Shown here in pieces: positions 61,477 through 64,000 of a DNA stretch of 64,000 nt. The notes beneath the pieces were generated by a model. The model worked only from the letters and a program-made list of their open reading frames with translations, ran no database searches and was not told where the DNA came from. The stretch comes from Roseiarcus sp050012775 (GTDB lineage: Bacteria > Pseudomonadota > Alphaproteobacteria > Rhizobiales > Beijerinckiaceae). The position numbers were made by a program, and so were the translations under genes. How positions within the stretch are numbered: the stretch's first letter is position 1; the number at the start of each line of letters is the position of its first letter. The stretch is taken from assembly GCA_050012775.1 (NCBI GenBank), contig JBEKGN010000028.1, positions 1 to 64,000 of the forward strand. Direction: 5' to 3'.

Positions 61477-61869
61477 TCAGTGAGGTCGCGCTCTTGACGT
61501 CCGGCGTTTTGGCTCGTCGTTGTTTTGGCGGGGCACGCGAGACGGGGATGAGGTCCTGGGGAACGATCCGGCGAAGCACAGGCCACAAAGCCCGCGCGGC
61601 TCGATCAGGATCGCCGCGATCGATAGTACGCCCAGCGGGATGAAATGCCAGACCCCGATCTCGGCGAGATATTGGCGGATCGGAAGGAACACGATCGCGG
61701 CGATGATGGGGCCTTCAAAACCGCCGATGCCGCCGATCACGACGATGAAAATCACATAAACGGTCCAGTCGGCGATGCGGAAGGACGCCGCCCGCTTCGC
61801 CGGGGAAAGGCGCCGCCCAAAGAAAGCGATGAGACACGTCTTCCCGCTCAGCTGGCCCGTTTTCGACAT
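61477..61869 (-). pseudogene. Branched-chain amino acid permease LivM, C-terminal remnant
   Basis: The minus-strand frame contains VYVIFIVVIGGIGGFEGPII followed by AAIVFLPIRQYLAEIGVWHF and LIEPRGLCGLC, the last two membrane helices of LivM. The N-terminal 250 or so residues are absent. The frame begins with an unrelated-looking 35 residues and ends with a Ser/Arg-rich tail, as expected for decayed sequence. The LivM-like part spans about 61578-61806. It points away from the intact livH-type gene that starts 260 bases downstream on the plus strand. Confidence 0.75.
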
Positions 61870-62130
61870 CCCGGCGTTCGGCTCAGGGCGCGCATGAAAT
61901 GATTTGCCATCAAACTATCTCCCGTATACACTCACCCGTAGACAAAGAAAAAAGGGCCCATTGCGGCGCCCCGAGCGGCTCGATCGCTCGGCGGCCGTCG
62001 CGGCGGCGGTTCGGTCTGGCCGGGGGCGCGCTCGCTCGCCGCCGGGCTGAAAGAGGGAGGGTCGGGAGGTGAACAGGACGGCCCCTGCTGTCAGCGGCGC
62101 ACTGCACCCGCGCGATGAGTTGCCGCGGCG

Positions 62131-63003
62131 ATGAGCGCGTCGTACCAGATCCTGTTCGATTTCGTGTGGGTGTCGACGAGCCTGGCGCTCGTCGCCTTTA
62201 GTCTCGGCCTGATCCTGGGCGAGTTGAAGATCGTCAATGTCGCGCAAGGCGACCTGATGATGGTCGGCGCCTATTCGATGTACGCCCTGCGCGACTTGCC
62301 GTTCCTGGTCGGCGTTCTCCTCACTTTCGTGTTCGGCCTGGCGCTCGGCTTCGTGCTCGAGCGCGGCGTGCTGCGCTGGGTCTACGACAAGGGATTCATG
62401 ACGACGCTGCTCGCGAGTTGGGGCATCGGCATCGTGCTCGAACAAACCGTCGCGGCGATTTTCACGGTGTCCCAGAAAGGCGTCGATGCGCCGCTGGCGG
62501 GACAGATCGCGCTGGGAGGGTTTTCCTATCCCGCCTATCGGGTCGCCGTCGCCGCCGGCATCATCGTCCTGCTCGCGGCGCTGATGCTGCTCCTCTATCG
62601 CACCTCGCTCGGGCTGCGGCTGCGCGCGTCGATCGACAATGTCGAGATGGCCGCGCTGATGGGCATCTCGCCGCAACGCACCTTCGCCATGGTCTTCGCG
62701 ATCGCGACCGCGCTCGCGGTGCTGGCGGGCGCCCTGGTCGCGCCGACGCTGGCCATCAGCCCGACGATGGGCCTTTCGTATCTCGCGCCGTCGTTCTTCG
62801 CGGTGCTGATCGCCAAGCAAGGATCGCTCGCTGGCCCGATCGTAGGCGCCGTCGCCGTCGAATTCACCTTCACGCTGCTGCAGGCCTATCTGAACGTCAC
62901 ACTGGCGGAAAGCATCCTGTTCGGCCTGCTCGCGATTTTCATCGCCATCAAACCCCAGGGCGTCTCGTGGTCCTGGAAGAAAGCAAGGAAGGAAGCGCAA
63001 TGA
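62131..63003 (+). CDS. Branched-chain amino acid-type ABC transporter permease LivH
   Basis: A 290-residue inner-membrane permease of the LivH/UrtB type with eight to nine hydrophobic helices. Landmarks: GLILGELKIVNVAQGDLMMV near the N-terminus, LERGVLRWVYDKGFMTTLLA, the cytoplasmic coupling loop RTSLGLRLRASIDNVEMAAL followed by MGISPQRTFAM, and GPIVGAVAVEF. It pairs with LivM, LivF, LivG and a binding protein for uptake of branched-chain amino acids, amides or aromatic acids. Its stop overlaps the ATG of the binding-protein gene (ATGA), so they are one operon. Confidence 0.9.
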   Translation: MSASYQILFDFVWVSTSLALVAFSLGLILGELKIVNVAQGDLMMVGAYSMYALRDLPFLVGVLLTFVFGLALGFVLERGVLRWVYDKGFMTTLLASWGIGIVLEQTVAAIFTVSQKGVDAPLAGQIALGGFSYPAYRVAVAAGIIVLLAALMLLLYRTSLGLRLRASIDNVEMAALMGISPQRTFAMVFAIATALAVLAGALVAPTLAISPTMGLSYLAPSFFAVLIAKQGSLAGPIVGAVAVEFTFTLLQAYLNVTLAESILFGLLAIFIAIKPQGVSWSWKKARKEAQ

Positions 63004-64000
63004 ATAAGGATGGATCATCTGGCTACGACAACTCGCTCGGCGCGCCCGTTTCCCGGCGCGCCTTCGCGCGCGGCGCGGGTCGCCTCGCCTTCGGGCTGGC
63101 GGGCGCAGGCGCCTTCGGTGGCCTGACCGGCTTCGCCGGGGGCGCGCAGGCCGCCGCGTTCAAGGGAGCGCGGCCGTTCAAGATCGGCTTCGTCGCGCCG
63201 CTGACGGGTCCGGTCGCGCCGGAAGGAATCGCCATGCAGCGCGGCTTCGAACTCGGCCTCGAGGAATTGAACGCCGCCGGCGGCATCGCGGGACAGCCGA
63301 TCGAGGTCGTGCGCCAGGACGATCAAGCAGTGCCGGCGGTGGCGGGCACGGTGCTCAAGAAGTTCATCCAGGAAGACGGCGTCGACATGGTGGTCGGCAC
63401 GATCACCTCGGACGAGGAAACCGTCGCGAGCCAGATTTGCGCCGCCTACAACGTCCCCGTCATGTTTCTCGAAGCTGGCTTCTGGATGCCCTTCTGCAAG
63501 TCGACCTGCGTCTTGCTGGGCGAAACCTCCTATTCGCTGCTTGGCCCGCTGGTGCCTTTCATGGCCGAAAAATTCGGCAAGAAGTTCCTGCTGATCGGCA
63601 GCGACTTCGAATTCCCGCACCAGTATCTCAACGTCGGCAAGAGCTTCATCGCCAAGGCCGGCGGCAGCGTGGTCGACGAATTCTATGCGCCGCTCGGCAC
63701 CGCCGACTGGTCGAGCTCGATCGCCAAGATCAAATCGGCCGCGCCCGACGTGATCCTGTCGGCCGTCGTCGGCGGCGACGCGATCGCGTTCGTCAAGCAG
63801 GCCAAGAGCTTCGGTCTTCTGCCGGGGGCGCATTTGACCGGCATCACCCTGCAGCCGGAGTTCTATCCGCCGATGGGCGACGCCGTCGACGGCCTCTATA
63901 CGGTCAGTCGCTACAGCGAGGAGATCAAGACCGCCGGCAACGCGGCGTTCATTGCCGCCTACAAGAAGAAGTATGGCGAGGGGCCGATCCCGCTGGTCGG
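63000..64000 (+). CDS. ABC transporter substrate-binding protein, LivJ/amide type (cut by window edge)
   Basis: The frame opens at the ATG overlapping the livH stop and stays open to the right edge (333 codons). A twin-arginine signal is visible: PVSRRAFARGAGRLAFGLAG followed by an Ala-rich stretch to AQAAAF. The mature start FKIGFVAPLTGPVAPEGIAM followed by QRGFELGLEELNAAGGIAGQ is the periplasmic-binding-protein type I fold of LivJ-like proteins; VVGTITSDEETVASQICAAY and SVVDEFYAPLGTADWSSSI follow. Tat export of a Liv-type binding protein is seen in Hyphomicrobiales with amide or aromatic ligands. The C-terminus and the rest of the operon lie outside the window. Confidence 0.9.
   Translation, partial: MNKDGSSGYDNSLGAPVSRRAFARGAGRLAFGLAGAGAFGGLTGFAGGAQAAAFKGARPFKIGFVAPLTGPVAPEGIAMQRGFELGLEELNAAGGIAGQPIEVVRQDDQAVPAVAGTVLKKFIQEDGVDMVVGTITSDEETVASQICAAYNVPVMFLEAGFWMPFCKSTCVLLGETSYSLLGPLVPFMAEKFGKKFLLIGSDFEFPHQYLNVGKSFIAKAGGSVVDEFYAPLGTADWSSSIAKIKSAAPDVILSAVVGGDAIAFVKQAKSFGLLPGAHLTGITLQPEFYPPMGDAVDGLYTVSRYSEEIKTAGNAAFIAAYKKKYGEGPIPLV

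Noticed and set aside
1..64000. CRISPR arrays, rRNA operons, phage structural genes, toxin-antitoxin pairs
   Set aside because: No regularly spaced repeats, no rRNA-like sequence and no recognisable phage or toxin genes were seen on either strand.

Overview
The window is GC-rich chromosomal DNA of an alphaproteobacterium, most likely order Hyphomicrobiales and possibly Beijerinckiaceae- or Methylocystaceae-like. The placement rests on gene content: a fixL-fixJ-receiver-fixK cassette in the order known from Bradyrhizobium, a ubiE-ubiB-coaBC-dut run, ccmABC, a stand-alone aconitase and two large GGDEF/EAL proteins. The genus is an inference. Both edges cut genes: ccmC on the left (minus strand) and a branched-chain amino acid type binding protein on the right.

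Layout. 0-11.3 kb: ccmC (partial) and ccmBA lie on the same strand but are separated by about 9.9 kb holding a GAF-PAS-GGDEF-EAL protein, a large S53 peptidase with ASH repeats and a Cys-rich tail, an AT-rich non-coding patch, an alpha/beta hydrolase, a CapA phosphoesterase and a DUF2267 protein. 11.3-17 kb: aconitase, a DUF2332 protein and a glucan phosphorylase. 17.3-20.7 kb: a small hypothetical gene, a possible insertion-sequence remnant and a CHASE-PAS-GGDEF-EAL protein. 21-26.8 kb: a compact forward block ubiE-ubiB-coaBC-dut-Rrf2 regulator-cysK. 26.8-33.6 kb: an AGE-family isomerase, hemW, small genes, an SDR, infC (with an AUU start) and an Fsr-like transporter. 33.7-38.8 kb: a TetR-MFP-RND efflux operon with a 32-bp palindromic operator covering the ribosome-binding site. 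38.8-42.6 kb: a HAD phosphatase, a Tat-type metallophosphoesterase, uxuA and a Yip1 protein. 42.7-47.7 kb: modBC behind a possible Mo-box, then the oxygen-sensing fixK/receiver/fixJ/fixL cassette. 47.9-56.9 kb: actP-DUF485, purC, a dienelactone hydrolase, an EamA exporter, an outer-membrane protein and a GNAT/IlvD-Edd dehydratase pair. 57.0 kb: tRNA-Arg(TCG).

Downstream of the tRNA (57.6-64 kb) is a candidate catabolic island: SDR, MarR regulator, ThDP-dependent enzyme, a cupin of the 2,4'-dihydroxyacetophenone dioxygenase type, remnants of an aldehyde dehydrogenase and a LivM permease, and an intact LivH permease followed by a Tat-exported binding protein. The presumed logic is uptake of an aromatic or keto-acid-like compound followed by oxidation and C-C cleavage under MarR control. 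This is the part of the window most likely to encode something undescribed.

Most intergenic gaps are short. Long open frames antisense to the GC-rich genes were treated as artefacts.
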